From NCBI RefSeq assembly GCF_016786355.1, contig NZ_JADWYX010000043.1:17149-72364 (forward strand): DNA of 55,216 bases, read 5' to 3'. The notes under the pieces were generated by a model. That model saw only the letters and a list, made by a program, of their open reading frames with translations. It did not search any database and was not told where the DNA came from. The position numbers and the translations under genes are program-made. Shown piece after piece: positions 15,425 through 24,209 of the stretch. Numbering within the stretch: the stretch's first letter is position 1; each line of letters begins with the position of its first letter. This DNA comes from Frankia sp. AgB1.9. Lineage in GTDB: Bacteria; Actinomycetota; Actinomycetes; Frankiales; Frankiaceae.

Positions 15425-15599
15425 TGGAACGCCGGAGCGGCGAACCTTGCCGGCGGCTGCACCAGGTTTCGCTCGGGGCGGGAGGTGTGGGCGCTCCGGG
15501 TGGTGGTGCTTGCCACGCTCCGGCGGCACGTTCTGCAAGATCACGTTAGTGTTGGGAGAAAGCTTTCCTGACTCGCAATCCCCTCTGCTGGAGGCAGCC

Positions 15600-16790
15600 A
15601 TGCCTGGTTCGGTCATCGTGGCGGGCGCGCGGACCCCGATCGGCAAGCTCTCCGGGGCGCTCAAGGGCTTCTCCGCGGTCGAGCTGGGCGGGGTCGCGAT
15701 CAAGGGTGCGCTGGAGCGCGCCGGGGTCGCCGGCGACGCCGTCCAGTACGTGATCTTCGGTCAGGTCATCCAGGCCGGCTCCATGCAGATGACGGCTCGC
15801 CAGGCCGCGGCGAAGGCGGGCATTCCGCTGAGCGTGCCCTCGATCACGATCAACAAGGTCTGCCTGTCGGGCCTGGACGCGATCGCGCTCGCCGACACCT
15901 ACATCGCCAGCGGCGAGTTCGACATCGTCGTCGCGGGCGGCATGGAGTCGATGACCAACACCCCGCACATGCTGCTCGGCGGCCGTGCCGGGACGCGGTA
16001 CGGCGCCACCGAGCTGGTCGACGCGACCGAGTACGACGCGCTCACCGACGCCTTCGAGCGGATCGGCATGGGCCTGGCCACCGAGCGGTACAACGTGCCG
16101 CTGAACATCTCCCGCGCGGAGCAGGACGAGTTCTCCGCGCTGTCGCACCAGCGGGCCGCGGCGGCCATCAAGAACGGCCTGTTCGAGGAGGAGATCGTCC
16201 CGGTCGAGGTGCCGCAGCGCAAGGGCGACCCGATCGTCGTCAGCCAGGACGAGGGCGTCCGCGGCGACACCACCGCCGAGACCCTCGGGAAGCTGCGCCC
16301 CGCCTTCACCAAGGACGGCACGATCACCGCGGGCTCGTCCTCGCAGATCTCCGACGGCGCCTGCGCGGTCCTCGTCATGAGCCGCGCCAAGGCCGAGGAG
16401 CTCGGCCTGCCGATCCTCGCCGAGATCGGCCACCACGGCTTCGTCGCCGGCCCGGACACCTCGCTGCAGTCGCAGCCGGCCAACGCCATCAAGACCGCGC
16501 TGGCCAAGGAGGGCCTGACCACCGCTGACGTCGACCTCTACGAGATCAACGAGGCCTTCGCGTCGGTCGGCATCCAGTCGATGCGCGAGCTGGGGATCAC
16601 CTCCGACGTGGTCAACGTCAACGGCGGCGCGATCGCGCTCGGCCACCCGGTCGGCATGTCCGGCGCCCGGATCGCCCTCACGCTGGCCTACGAGCTGCGC
16701 CGGCGTGGCGGCGGCGTCGGCGCGGCCGGGCTGTGCGGCGGTGGCGGCCAGGGTGACGCGCTGATCCTGCGCGTGCCGGCCGCCTCCTGA
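15600..16790 (+). CDS. Acetyl-CoA C-acetyltransferase (thiolase)
   Basis: The 396-residue thiolase condenses two acetyl-CoA to acetoacetyl-CoA, or runs in reverse. The nucleophilic cysteine is in INKVCLSGLDAI (about residue 89), the catalytic histidine in NVNGGAIALGHPVGMSGAR, and the second cysteine in AGLCGGGGQGDAL. The length is that of biosynthetic thiolases. In this context it supplies the entry step of the ethylmalonyl-CoA route. The ATG at 15600 follows GGAGG by five bases. The MeaB GTPase gene begins only 5 bases after its stop, so they form one operon. Confidence 0.93.
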   Translation: MPGSVIVAGARTPIGKLSGALKGFSAVELGGVAIKGALERAGVAGDAVQYVIFGQVIQAGSMQMTARQAAAKAGIPLSVPSITINKVCLSGLDAIALADTYIASGEFDIVVAGGMESMTNTPHMLLGGRAGTRYGATELVDATEYDALTDAFERIGMGLATERYNVPLNISRAEQDEFSALSHQRAAAAIKNGLFEEEIVPVEVPQRKGDPIVVSQDEGVRGDTTAETLGKLRPAFTKDGTITAGSSSQISDGACAVLVMSRAKAEELGLPILAEIGHHGFVAGPDTSLQSQPANAIKTALAKEGLTTADVDLYEINEAFASVGIQSMRELGITSDVVNVNGGAIALGHPVGMSGARIALTLAYELRRRGGGVGAAGLCGGGGQGDALILRVPAAS

Positions 16791-16795
16791 CCCAC

Positions 16796-17836
16796 TTGCC
16801 CCGCCAGGTGGCGGCTCCCGTCCGGGGCGGGTACGCGAACCCGGAGGCGCTGGTCGCCGCGGCGGTCGAGGACCGGTCGCCGCGTGCGCTGGCTCGGCTG
16901 ATCTCGCTGGTCGAGGACGGCTCGCCGTGGCTGCGGGAGATCGCCCGGCTGCTCGCGCCACTGGCCGGGTCGGCGCAGGTCATCGGCATCACCGGGGCGC
17001 CCGGGGTGGGCAAGTCGACGTCCACCTCGGCGCTGGTGAGCGCGCTGCGGGCCCAGGGGCGCCGGGTGGGCGTGCTCGCCGTCGACCCGTCGTCGCCCTT
17101 CACCGGCGGCGCGCTGCTCGGCGACCGCGTCCGGATGACGGCGCACACCACCGACCCGGACGTCTACATCCGGTCGCTGGCCTCCCGGGGCCACCTGGGC
17201 GGCCTGTCGTGGGCGACACCGCAGGCGCTGCGGGTGCTCGACGCGGCCGGCTACGACGTCGTGCTCGTCGAGACGGTCGGGGTCGGTCAGGCCGAGGTGG
17301 ACATCGCCTCGCTGGCCGACACCACCCTGGTGCTGCTCGCTCCCGGGATGGGCGACGGCATCCAGGCGGCCAAGGCCGGCATTCTGGAGATCGCGGACGT
17401 TCTCGTCGTCAACAAGGCCGACCGCCCCGGCGCCGACGACACCTACCGCGACCTGGCGAACATGGTCCGTCTCTCCGGCCTGACCGGCTATGGCGGGCGC
17501 AATGCCGAGGCGGCCGGCGACGGGCGGTGGGTCCCGAAGGTGATCCGGACGGTCGCGGCCGCGGGAACGGGCGTCACCGAGGTCGTCGACGCCGTCGCGG
17601 CACATCGGGCCTGGCTGGAGGCCAGTGGCGAGCTGACCCGCCGCCGGGCCAGGCGGGCCGCCGACGAGATCGAGCAGATCGCCCTGGCGGGCCTGCGGGC
17701 CCGGTTCGGCGAGACCCGCGGTTCCCGTCACCTCGGCGCGCTCGCCGACGAGGTCGTGGCCGGGCGGCTCGACCCCTGGACGGCTGCCGACGACCTGATC
17801 GCCGCCCTGACCGGCTCGCCGGAGCCAGACCGGTGA
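16796..17836 (+). CDS. meaB: MeaB/ArgK-type GTPase, chaperone for B12-dependent acyl-CoA mutases
   Basis: The 346-residue G3E-family GTPase loads or protects cobalamin-dependent mutases. The P-loop is GITGAPGVGKSTSTSAL (about residues 64-80), followed by AVDPSSPFTGGALLGDRVRM, VETVGVGQAEVDIA and VNKADRPG, the standard order. The likely client is the ethylmalonyl-CoA mutase at 378-2441, though another mutase elsewhere could be the partner. The start is TTG 16796 or GTG 16808. Neither has a ribosome binding site, so translation probably depends on the thiolase gene 5 bases upstream. Confidence 0.92.
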   Translation: MPRQVAAPVRGGYANPEALVAAAVEDRSPRALARLISLVEDGSPWLREIARLLAPLAGSAQVIGITGAPGVGKSTSTSALVSALRAQGRRVGVLAVDPSSPFTGGALLGDRVRMTAHTTDPDVYIRSLASRGHLGGLSWATPQALRVLDAAGYDVVLVETVGVGQAEVDIASLADTTLVLLAPGMGDGIQAAKAGILEIADVLVVNKADRPGADDTYRDLANMVRLSGLTGYGGRNAEAAGDGRWVPKVIRTVAAAGTGVTEVVDAVAAHRAWLEASGELTRRRARRAADEIEQIALAGLRARFGETRGSRHLGALADEVVAGRLDPWTAADDLIAALTGSPEPDR

Positions 17837-18342
17837 CCGCGAGCCCCGATCCCGCGCCCGGCCCCGGCTCCTCCGGTCCGGCCGGGACCGCGGAGCACCC
17901 GCTGATCGCCGCGCTCGGGCTGGCGGCGCACCCCGAGGGTGGCTGGTACCGGCGGACCTGGGCGAGCCCCGACGAGATCCCGGCGCACGGTGGCAGCCGC
18001 CCGGTCGCCACGTCAATCCTCTTCCTGCTCCAGCCCGGCGAGGTCTCCGCCTGGCACCGGGTCGCCTCGGCCGAGATCTGGCTCTGGCAGGGCGGCGGCC
18101 GGCTCACCCTGACGCTCGGCGGCGCGGCGGCGGACCCGGTGGCCGGTGAGCAGATCACGCTGGGTCCCGACCCGGCCGGCGGCGACGCGCTGCAGGCCGT
18201 GGTGCCCGCCGGCCACTGGCAGACGGCGCGCCCGCTCGCGGGCGACGCCGTCCTCGTCGGCTGTGTGGTGGCTCCCGGCTTCGACTTCGCCGACTTCGAG
18301 CTCCACAGCCCGCGCCCCCAGCGCCCTGACGCGCGGTCCTGA
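17833..18342 (+). CDS. Cupin_5 (DUF985) family protein
   Basis: The 169-residue protein starts at a GTG inside a GTGA overlap with meaB. After a Pro/Ala-rich N-terminus of about 20 residues it has the DUF985 cupin core: LGLAAHPEGGWYRRTWAS, TSILFLLQPGEVSAWHRV, SAEIWLWQGG and VVPAGHWQTARP, ending VVAPGFDFADFEL. Family structures are small beta-barrels. The biochemical role is unknown and the link to the CoA pathway is only positional. It converges with the histidine kinase gene, leaving three bases between their ends. Confidence 0.85.
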   Translation: MTASPDPAPGPGSSGPAGTAEHPLIAALGLAAHPEGGWYRRTWASPDEIPAHGGSRPVATSILFLLQPGEVSAWHRVASAEIWLWQGGGRLTLTLGGAAADPVAGEQITLGPDPAGGDALQAVVPAGHWQTARPLAGDAVLVGCVVAPGFDFADFELHSPRPQRPDARS

Positions 18343-18345
18343 GGG

Positions 18346-19998
18346 TCAGGTCGGGTACTGCGTGGTGGCGGGGTACTGGGGTGCCGCAGGGTACTGGGGT
18401 GCCGGAGGGTACTGAGGCGCCGCCGGGTACTGGGCGTCGGAGTACTGGGCGTCGGGGTACTGGGGGCTGGCCGGTGGGCCGCCGTTGAGATGGGCCCCGG
18501 TCAGGTCCGTCGCGGCGCTGCCGGCGGCGCCCCTGACGGCGATGACGAGCGCGCCGGTGTCCATCGGCGAGGGGACCACGTCCCGAGCGCCGGCCTGGCG
18601 CAGGCGCAGCGCCTCGGCGGCGTCGTCGGCCGCGGAGAGGATCACGTTGGGCACCGCGCCGGCCTTGGGGTCGCCGGACAGGTAGGCGAGCAGGTCGGAG
18701 GCCGTGGTGTCCGGCAGCTGCTGGTCGATCATGATGAGGTCCGGCTGGGCGCGGTGGATGGCGTCGAGCGCGAGCGCGCCGCGGGGCACGCTGATGGTGT
18801 CGGCACCGAACGCGCGGGCCAGCGTCTGGGTCACCTGGGCCCGGGTCGCCGGGTCGCCGCTGACGTGCACGACCCGCATGCTCGCGCCGGTCGGAATCCG
18901 GCCGCCGATCCCCGGCGGGAACGGGTCCTGGTCCGGGTCGGGGTGCGGGTAACGAACGTCCACGGCGTCGAGCACCACCGCGAAGACGCTGCCGACGCCG
19001 TACCGGCTCGCCGCCGTCAGCACGCCTCCCATCGCGGTGACCAGGGCGTGCGACAGCGCGAGCCCGAGCCCGCTGCCCTCGATCCGGGTCTGTTCGGCGC
19101 CGAGCCGTTCGAACGGGCGGAACAGCCGGGCCATCGCGTCGGGGGGCAGGCCCTGGCCGTCGTCCTCGACCTCGATGCGCAGCCGCCCGCCGGTGATCGG
19201 CACGATGCCGACCCGCACGGTGCCACCCTCGCGGCCGTACTTCAGGGCGTTGCCGACCAGGTTGAGCAGCACCTGCCAGAGCCGGCGGCGGTCCGCGTCC
19301 ACGATCAGCGGCTCGGACGGGTGGATCACCCGGCGGATGCCGCGCCGCTGCGCGAGCGGCTCGACCAGCTCCACCACGCCCTCGACGATGTCCAGGACGT
19401 TGACCGGCGCCTTCGTGATGTCGCCGCGGCCGGCCCGTAGCCGGGCCAGGTCCAGCACGTCGTCGATGATCGCCTGCATGTGCCGGCCGCCGGTGATGAT
19501 CCGCTGGACGTCGTCGAGCAGGTTGTTCGGCAGCGGCTCCAGCTCCAGCAGCTGGGCGAAGCCCAGCATGGCGTTCAGCGGGGTGCGCAGCTCATGACCG
19601 AGCCGGGCCATGAACTCGTCCTTGGCCCGGGAGTCGCGCGCGGCGATCACCCTGGCGTGGCGGTCGGTGACGTCCCTGGCGACGAGGGCGACCCAACCGG
19701 CCCGGTCGGCCCGGATCGTCACGTCGAACGGCACCGGGTTGCCGGCCATGTCCAGCAGGTTGGCCGAGCCGCGCCACTCGCCGAAGCGGGCCAGCCCGTC
19801 CAGCACGGTCTCGGGTGACACGCGCGAGGCCGGCTCGACCACCTCGGCGAGCTCACGCAGGCAGCTCACGCCGGCCAGCCGGTCGCCGAGGAAGGCGCGC
19901 GCCGCGGCGCCGATGTCGAGCAGACGTCCGTCGGCACCGACCACAACGACGAGGTCGTTCAGTGCGTCCAACAGCGTGCGGGTGCTCACCTGATCCAC
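18346..19998 (-). CDS. Hybrid histidine kinase: PAS, HisKA, HATPase, receiver, with a Gln-Tyr-Pro repeat tail
   Basis: This soluble 550-residue sensor kinase has no transmembrane segment. It has a PAS-like sensor (about residues 5-118), a HisKA helix with phospho-accepting His135 in HELRTPLNAMLGF, an ATPase domain with NLVGNALKYG, EDDGQGLP and GSGLGLALSHALV, and a C-terminal receiver (about 375-490) with the likely phospho-Asp in DLIMIDQQLPDT. The last 40 residues are QYP repeats. The start is GTG 19998, with a GTG at 19989 as alternative. No response regulator gene is adjacent, and the PAS ligand is unknown. Confidence 0.88.
   Translation of the reverse strand: MDQVSTRTLLDALNDLVVVVGADGRLLDIGAAARAFLGDRLAGVSCLRELAEVVEPASRVSPETVLDGLARFGEWRGSANLLDMAGNPVPFDVTIRADRAGWVALVARDVTDRHARVIAARDSRAKDEFMARLGHELRTPLNAMLGFAQLLELEPLPNNLLDDVQRIITGGRHMQAIIDDVLDLARLRAGRGDITKAPVNVLDIVEGVVELVEPLAQRRGIRRVIHPSEPLIVDADRRRLWQVLLNLVGNALKYGREGGTVRVGIVPITGGRLRIEVEDDGQGLPPDAMARLFRPFERLGAEQTRIEGSGLGLALSHALVTAMGGVLTAASRYGVGSVFAVVLDAVDVRYPHPDPDQDPFPPGIGGRIPTGASMRVVHVSGDPATRAQVTQTLARAFGADTISVPRGALALDAIHRAQPDLIMIDQQLPDTTASDLLAYLSGDPKAGAVPNVILSAADDAAEALRLRQAGARDVVPSPMDTGALVIAVRGAAGSAATDLTGAHLNGGPPASPQYPDAQYSDAQYPAAPQYPPAPQYPAAPQYPATTQYPT
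18349..18470 (-). repeat. Coding repeat, 18-bp-based, for the Gln-Tyr-Pro kinase tail
   Basis: On the plus strand GGGTACTGGGGTGCCG-type units recur about seven times with 12-18 bp spacing. The encoded tail contains QYP seven times and QYS once, separated by short Ala/Pro/Asp/Thr spacers, and runs to the stop. Confidence 0.85.
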
Positions 19999-20341
19999 AT
20001 CCCGTCGGGCCGTCCGCGGCGTGGGGGCACCGGGACGGACAGGGGCGGTTCGGCCGGGTGGTGGCGCGAGTCAGGGCCCACCGAGCGATCTCGGCGGGTG
20101 TACGCCACCCGTGTCCGTCCCACGGCGGCCAATGGTAGGGCGTGCTGTCATCCGGTGTTGTGGCGGGTTTGCGTGGCACGGCCGGGCGTAGCGTCACTGT
20201 GGACCCGATGCGACCATTCGTTAGCATGACGGGCTCGTTCCGGAGTTAACGTCACATGACGAATCGGTTCCGAAGCCTGGGGTGTTCGCCGTCCACGGGG
20301 TGGGCGCGGCAGCGCACCCGGGGCGTGATATTCCGTGAACC
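19999..20341. other. Divergent intergenic region between the kinase and the thiamine-binding gene
   Basis: No gene is supported in these 343 bases. TAGCAT at 20222-20227 is a plausible -10 box for rightward transcription. A GATATT stretch just before the ATG at 20342 could be a second one. The region near 20150-20345 is less GC-rich than its surroundings, which fits promoters for both genes. Confidence 0.35.
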
Positions 20342-20647
20342 ATGCTTGTCGCCTTCAGCGTGACCCCGATCGGCGTCGGCGAGGACGTCGGCGCTCTGGT
20401 GGCCGAGGCCGTCCGAGTGGTCCGGGCCAGCGGTCTACCCAACGAGACCACGTCGATGTTCACGACCATCGAGGGCGAGTGGGACGAGGTCATGGACGTC
20501 GTGCGCCGGGCGACCGAGGCGGTGGCCGCCGGCGGCGGGCGGGTCAGCCTCGTCCTGAAGGCCGACATCCGCCCCGGCACCCACGACGCCCTGCATGCCA
20601 AGGTGGCAACCGTCGAGCGCTACCTGGAGTCCTCGGGCGAGTCCTGA
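20342..20647 (+). CDS. MTH1187-family thiamine-binding protein
   Basis: The 101-residue protein matches the small ferredoxin-like MTH1187/YkoF-type family, members of which bind thiamine or related pyrimidines as oligomers. Visible landmarks are MLVAFSVTPIGVGEDVG, the NETTSMFTTIEGEWDEVMDV segment and RVSLVLKADIRPG. There is no strong ribosome binding site at the ATG, so a leaderless transcript is possible. It is followed 83 bases later by the thioredoxin/TPR gene on the same strand. Confidence 0.8.
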   Translation: MLVAFSVTPIGVGEDVGALVAEAVRVVRASGLPNETTSMFTTIEGEWDEVMDVVRRATEAVAAGGGRVSLVLKADIRPGTHDALHAKVATVERYLESSGES

Positions 20648-20730
20648 GGCCCCGCCCGTTCGAACGGTTCCAGGACGTTCGGGAAAACAGTCGTGTCCGG
20701 CTCGGCTCGGTCGCCGTGGGAGGTGTCACG

Positions 20731-21768
20731 ATGGTGGGTATGCAACGTAGGCCTCCAGTCCCACCCGCGGCTGGTCGACAGGGCGCGCCCGGCGCCAGAC
20801 CCCCGCGCGGGCAGTCCCCCCGTACCCAGGCCGGGCCGCTGCCGGACCGGCTCGGCGGGCTGCGGCTGGCCGGCGCGGTGCCGCTCGACCCGAAGCCGGC
20901 CGCGCCGCCCGCCGCTGCCCGCCCGCCCGCTGGCCCGCCGGCCGGCGGCGCAGAGGGTGGCCCAGCCGGCCCTGTGATCATTGACGTCACCGAGGCGACC
21001 TTCGCCGACGAGGTCGTCAACCGGTCCCTGCAGGTGCCGGTGGTGCTCGACTTCTGGGCCGACTGGTGCGGCCCGTGCAAGCAGCTCAGCCCGATCCTGG
21101 AGCGCCTCGCCGAGGCCGACGGCGGCCGGTGGGTGCTGGCGAAGATCGATGTGGACGCGAACCCGGGCCTCGCCCAGGCCGCGCAGGTCCAGGGCATCCC
21201 CGCGGTCAAGGCGGTCGTCGGCGGCCGGATCATCGGGGAGTTCACCGGCGCGCTGCCGGAGGCCGAGGTGCGCAGCTGGCTCGACCAGCTCCTCGACCTC
21301 GTCGCCGAGGCCTTCGGTGACCTGCCCGGCGCCGGTGGCGGTGGCCCCGCCCGCGACGCCAACCTGACCGCGGCCGACGAGGCGATCGAGCGCGGCGACC
21401 TGCCCGCGGCGGCCGCTGCGTACCGGGCCCGGCTGGGCGAGGCGCCGGCCGATCCGGAGGCGATCCTCGGGCTCGCCCGGGTCACCCTGCTGGAGCGGGT
21501 GAGCGGCGTCGACCCGGCGGACGTGCGCCGCCGCCTCACCGCCAACCCGGACGACGTCGACGCCGCGCTCGTCGCGGCCGATCTGATGATCGTGCACCAG
21601 GGGCAGATCGAGGACGCCTTCGGCCAGCTGGTGGCGCTGGTCCGCCGCACCTTCGGCGACGACCGGGAGAAGGTGCGCGCCCACCTCGTCGGCCTGTTCC
21701 AGGCCCTCGGCGACGCCGACCCCGCCGTCCCCCCGGCCCGCCGAGCCCTCGCCGCGGCGCTGTTCTAG
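20731..21768 (+). CDS. Thioredoxin-domain protein with C-terminal TPR-like helices (CnoX/YbbN type)
   Basis: The 345-residue cytoplasmic protein has a Pro/Gly/Ala-rich N-terminal stretch (residues 1-82), a thioredoxin fold (about 85-190) with the redox motif DWCGPCK (Cys113, Cys116) and the cis-proline segment VQGIPAVKAV, then a helical C-terminal half (about 205-345) with AADEAIERGDLPAAAAAYR and DPEAILGLARVTLLERV that resembles tetratricopeptide helices. This layout matches CnoX/YbbN chaperedoxins, which protect proteins from oxidative damage and hand them to folding chaperones. The ATG at 20731 follows GGAGG by seven bases. The gene ends at a strong hairpin. Confidence 0.85.
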   Translation: MVGMQRRPPVPPAAGRQGAPGARPPRGQSPRTQAGPLPDRLGGLRLAGAVPLDPKPAAPPAAARPPAGPPAGGAEGGPAGPVIIDVTEATFADEVVNRSLQVPVVLDFWADWCGPCKQLSPILERLAEADGGRWVLAKIDVDANPGLAQAAQVQGIPAVKAVVGGRIIGEFTGALPEAEVRSWLDQLLDLVAEAFGDLPGAGGGGPARDANLTAADEAIERGDLPAAAAAYRARLGEAPADPEAILGLARVTLLERVSGVDPADVRRRLTANPDDVDAALVAADLMIVHQGQIEDAFGQLVALVRRTFGDDREKVRAHLVGLFQALGDADPAVPPARRALAAALF

Positions 21769-21771
21769 GAA

Positions 21772-21816
21772 CGAACGGCCGGAACAGGCGCGCTGGGCAC
21801 CCGTTCCGGCCGTTCG
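21772..21816. terminator. Bidirectional terminator between convergent genes
   Basis: CGAACGGCCGGAAC (21772-21785) and its exact reverse complement (21803-21816) form a 14-bp stem with a 17-base loop. It starts 3 bases after the thioredoxin-gene stop and lies 17 bases from the end of glgB on the other strand. Confidence 0.8.
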
Positions 21817-21832
21817 GTCGTGCTCTGGGCGG

Positions 21833-24127
21833 TTACTCTCCCTCGTAGGCGAACCAGAGGGTGGCGAGGGCGGGGAGCGTCAGGGGGGCCGAGGCCGGCT
21901 GGCCGTGGTGCGGCTCGGCGCTGGCCGTGACCTCGCCCAGGTTGCCCTGGCCGGCGCCGCCGTAGCTGCCCGCGTCGGTGTTGAGCACCTCGCGCCAGCG
22001 GCCGGTCCTGGGCAGGCCGAGCCGGTAGCCGTAGTGCGGGCTGCCGGAGAAGTTGGTGACGCAGGCGAGCATCGTGGCGCCGGCGCCGCCGGCCTGAGGC
22101 TCGCCGGGGTGCTCCCCGAAGCGCAGGAACGACAGGACGTTGTTTTCCGCGTCGTTCGCGTCGATCCAGCCGAAGCCGCTCGGGTCGTTGTCCCTGGCCC
22201 ACAGCGCGGGCGTCGCCCGGTAGGCGCGGTTCAGATCGCCGACCAGGCTGAAGACGCCGCGGTGGCCGGGATCGTCGAGGTGGCCCCAGTCCAGGGTGGT
22301 GGCCTCGTCCCACTCCCGGTCCTGGCCGAACTCGCAGCCCATGAACAGCAGCTGCTTGCCCGGGTGCGCCCACATGTAGGCGTAGAGCGCGCGCAGGTTG
22401 GCCAGCTGCTGCCAGCGGTCGCCCGGCATCTTGCGCAGCAGCGAGCCCTTGCCGTGCACGACCTCGTCATGGCTGAACGGCAGCATGTAGTTCTCGGAGT
22501 AGGCGTAGACCATCGAGAACGTCACCTGGTGGTGGTGATACATCCGGTAGATGGGCGCCTTGGTCATGTAGTCGAGCGTGTCGTGCATCCAGCCCATGTT
22601 CCATTTGAAGCCGAAGCCCAGCCCGCCGAGATGGGTCGGCCGGGTGACTCCCGGCCAGGCCGTCGACTCCTCGGCGATCATCATCGCGCCCGGTGCCTTG
22701 CGGTACACCGTCGCGTTGACCTCCTGCAGGAACGACACCGCGTCCAGGTTCTCCCGGCCGCCATGGATGTTCGGAATCCACTCGTTGGGCTTGCGGGAGT
22801 AGTCGAGGTAGAGCATCGAGGCGACGGCGTCGACCCGCAGGCCGTCGATGTGGAAGGCCTCGAACCAGTACAGGGCGTTCGCGACCAGGAAGTTGCGCAC
22901 CTCGGGCCGGCCGAAGTCGAAGACGAACGTGCCCCAGTCCGGGTGCTCGCCGCGGCGCGGGTCCCCGTGCTCGTAGAGCGCAGTGCCGTCGAACCGGCCC
23001 AGCGCCCAGTTGTCCCGCGGGAAGTGGGCTGGCACCCAGTCGACCAGCACGCCGATGCCGGCCTGGTGCAGCGCGTCGACCAGGTAGCGGAAGTCGTCAG
23101 GGCTGCCGAACCGGGACGTCGGCGCGTAGTAGGCCGACACCTGGTAGCCCCACGAGCCGCCGAACGGGTGCTCGGCGACCGGCAGGAGCTCGACGTGGGT
23201 GAACCCGGCCTCGCGCACATAGTCGACCAGCTCGGTCGCCAGCTGCCGGTAGGACAGGCCACGCCGCCAGGAGCCCAGGTGCACCTCGTAGACGGAGATC
23301 GGCGCGGCATGCCACGCGGTGCCGGCCCGCTCGGCCATCCACGCCTCGTCCGACCAGACGTGGTCGGACTCGAACACGACGCTGGCCGTCGCGGGCGGCG
23401 TCTCGGTGTGGGTCGCCATCGGGTCGGCCTTCTGTCGCCACACGCCGTCGAAGCCGAGGATCTCGAACTTGTACCGGGTGCCGGCCTCGACGCCGGGCAC
23501 GAACAGCTCCCAGATCCCGGTGTGGCCCAGTGAGCGCAGCGGGTAGGCCCGGCCGTCCCAGAAGTCGAAGTCACCGACGACGCGCACGCCGCGGGCGTTC
23601 GGCGCCCAGACGGCGAAGCTCACCCCGCTGACGACACCGCCGCCCGGCGTCGGGTAGTGGCGCACGTGCGCGCCCAGCACCGTCCACAGCCGTTCGTGGC
23701 GCCCCTCGGCGATCAGGTGCAGGTCGACCTCGCCGACGGTCGGCAGGTAGCGGTAGGGATCGTCGACCACGAAGGTGGAGTCGGGGTAGGCGACCTCCAG
23801 CCGGTAGTCGGGCACCTTGCCGATGGGCACCGCCACGGCGAAGACACCGCTGGAGTGCAGCCGGGTCGTCGGGTAGCGCTCCTCGCCGACGACGACCGTG
23901 ACGCTGACCGCGTCCGGGCGCAGCGCCCGCACGATCGTCCAGTCACCGGCCGGGTGGGCTCCCAGGATGCCGTGCGGCTGGTGATGGCGGCCGCCGACCA
24001 GCCGGTCGAGCTCGCCGCGTGGCAGGTCGATACCAGGCGGGGCGAGGACCGGCTGCTCGGCGAGCGCCGGGCCGTCCGTCGCTGGCCTGGGGCGACCGTC
24101 GTCAGTGTCGATCACTTCAGCTCCCAC
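21833..24127 (-). CDS. glgB: 1,4-alpha-glucan branching enzyme GlgB
   Basis: The 764-residue GH13 enzyme introduces alpha-1,6 branches into glycogen-like glucans. An N-terminal extension and beta-sandwich (about residues 40-140) precede a CBM48 module (GVSFAVWAPNARGVRVVGDF). The catalytic barrel carries SWGYQVSAYYAPTSRFG, the nucleophile in DGLRVDAVASMLY, the acid in MMIAEESTAWPGV, and PFSHDEVVHGKGS. The length is typical of actinobacterial GlgB. The start is GTG 24127 with a weak GGAAGAG. It is the last gene of the glgE-treS-mak-glgB series, 82 bases after mak, and branches the polymer GlgE makes. Confidence 0.96.
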   Translation of the reverse strand: MGAEVIDTDDGRPRPATDGPALAEQPVLAPPGIDLPRGELDRLVGGRHHQPHGILGAHPAGDWTIVRALRPDAVSVTVVVGEERYPTTRLHSSGVFAVAVPIGKVPDYRLEVAYPDSTFVVDDPYRYLPTVGEVDLHLIAEGRHERLWTVLGAHVRHYPTPGGGVVSGVSFAVWAPNARGVRVVGDFDFWDGRAYPLRSLGHTGIWELFVPGVEAGTRYKFEILGFDGVWRQKADPMATHTETPPATASVVFESDHVWSDEAWMAERAGTAWHAAPISVYEVHLGSWRRGLSYRQLATELVDYVREAGFTHVELLPVAEHPFGGSWGYQVSAYYAPTSRFGSPDDFRYLVDALHQAGIGVLVDWVPAHFPRDNWALGRFDGTALYEHGDPRRGEHPDWGTFVFDFGRPEVRNFLVANALYWFEAFHIDGLRVDAVASMLYLDYSRKPNEWIPNIHGGRENLDAVSFLQEVNATVYRKAPGAMMIAEESTAWPGVTRPTHLGGLGFGFKWNMGWMHDTLDYMTKAPIYRMYHHHQVTFSMVYAYSENYMLPFSHDEVVHGKGSLLRKMPGDRWQQLANLRALYAYMWAHPGKQLLFMGCEFGQDREWDEATTLDWGHLDDPGHRGVFSLVGDLNRAYRATPALWARDNDPSGFGWIDANDAENNVLSFLRFGEHPGEPQAGGAGATMLACVTNFSGSPHYGYRLGLPRTGRWREVLNTDAGSYGGAGQGNLGEVTASAEPHHGQPASAPLTLPALATLWFAYEGE

Positions 24128-24209
24128 GCGTCTCTTCCGGTCTTCCGGCTGGTGTCACGATGTTCCTCTTCTGCCTGCCCCATTTGGCCACCCGGTCAAC
24201 CTCGCCGGC

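Larger units (their letters stand above)
15108..15599. other. Intergenic region with repeats A and B before the thiolase gene
   Basis: This 492-bp gap holds the terminator-like hairpin at 15129-15145, two short direct repeats (GACCTCCCAGATCG twice near 15153-15181; GATCCGGCAGGGACCC twice near 15189-15228), repeat A at 15230-15320 and repeat B at 15350-15424. The last 60 bases before the thiolase are less GC-rich and probably hold its promoter. I see no gene here. Confidence 0.6.
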
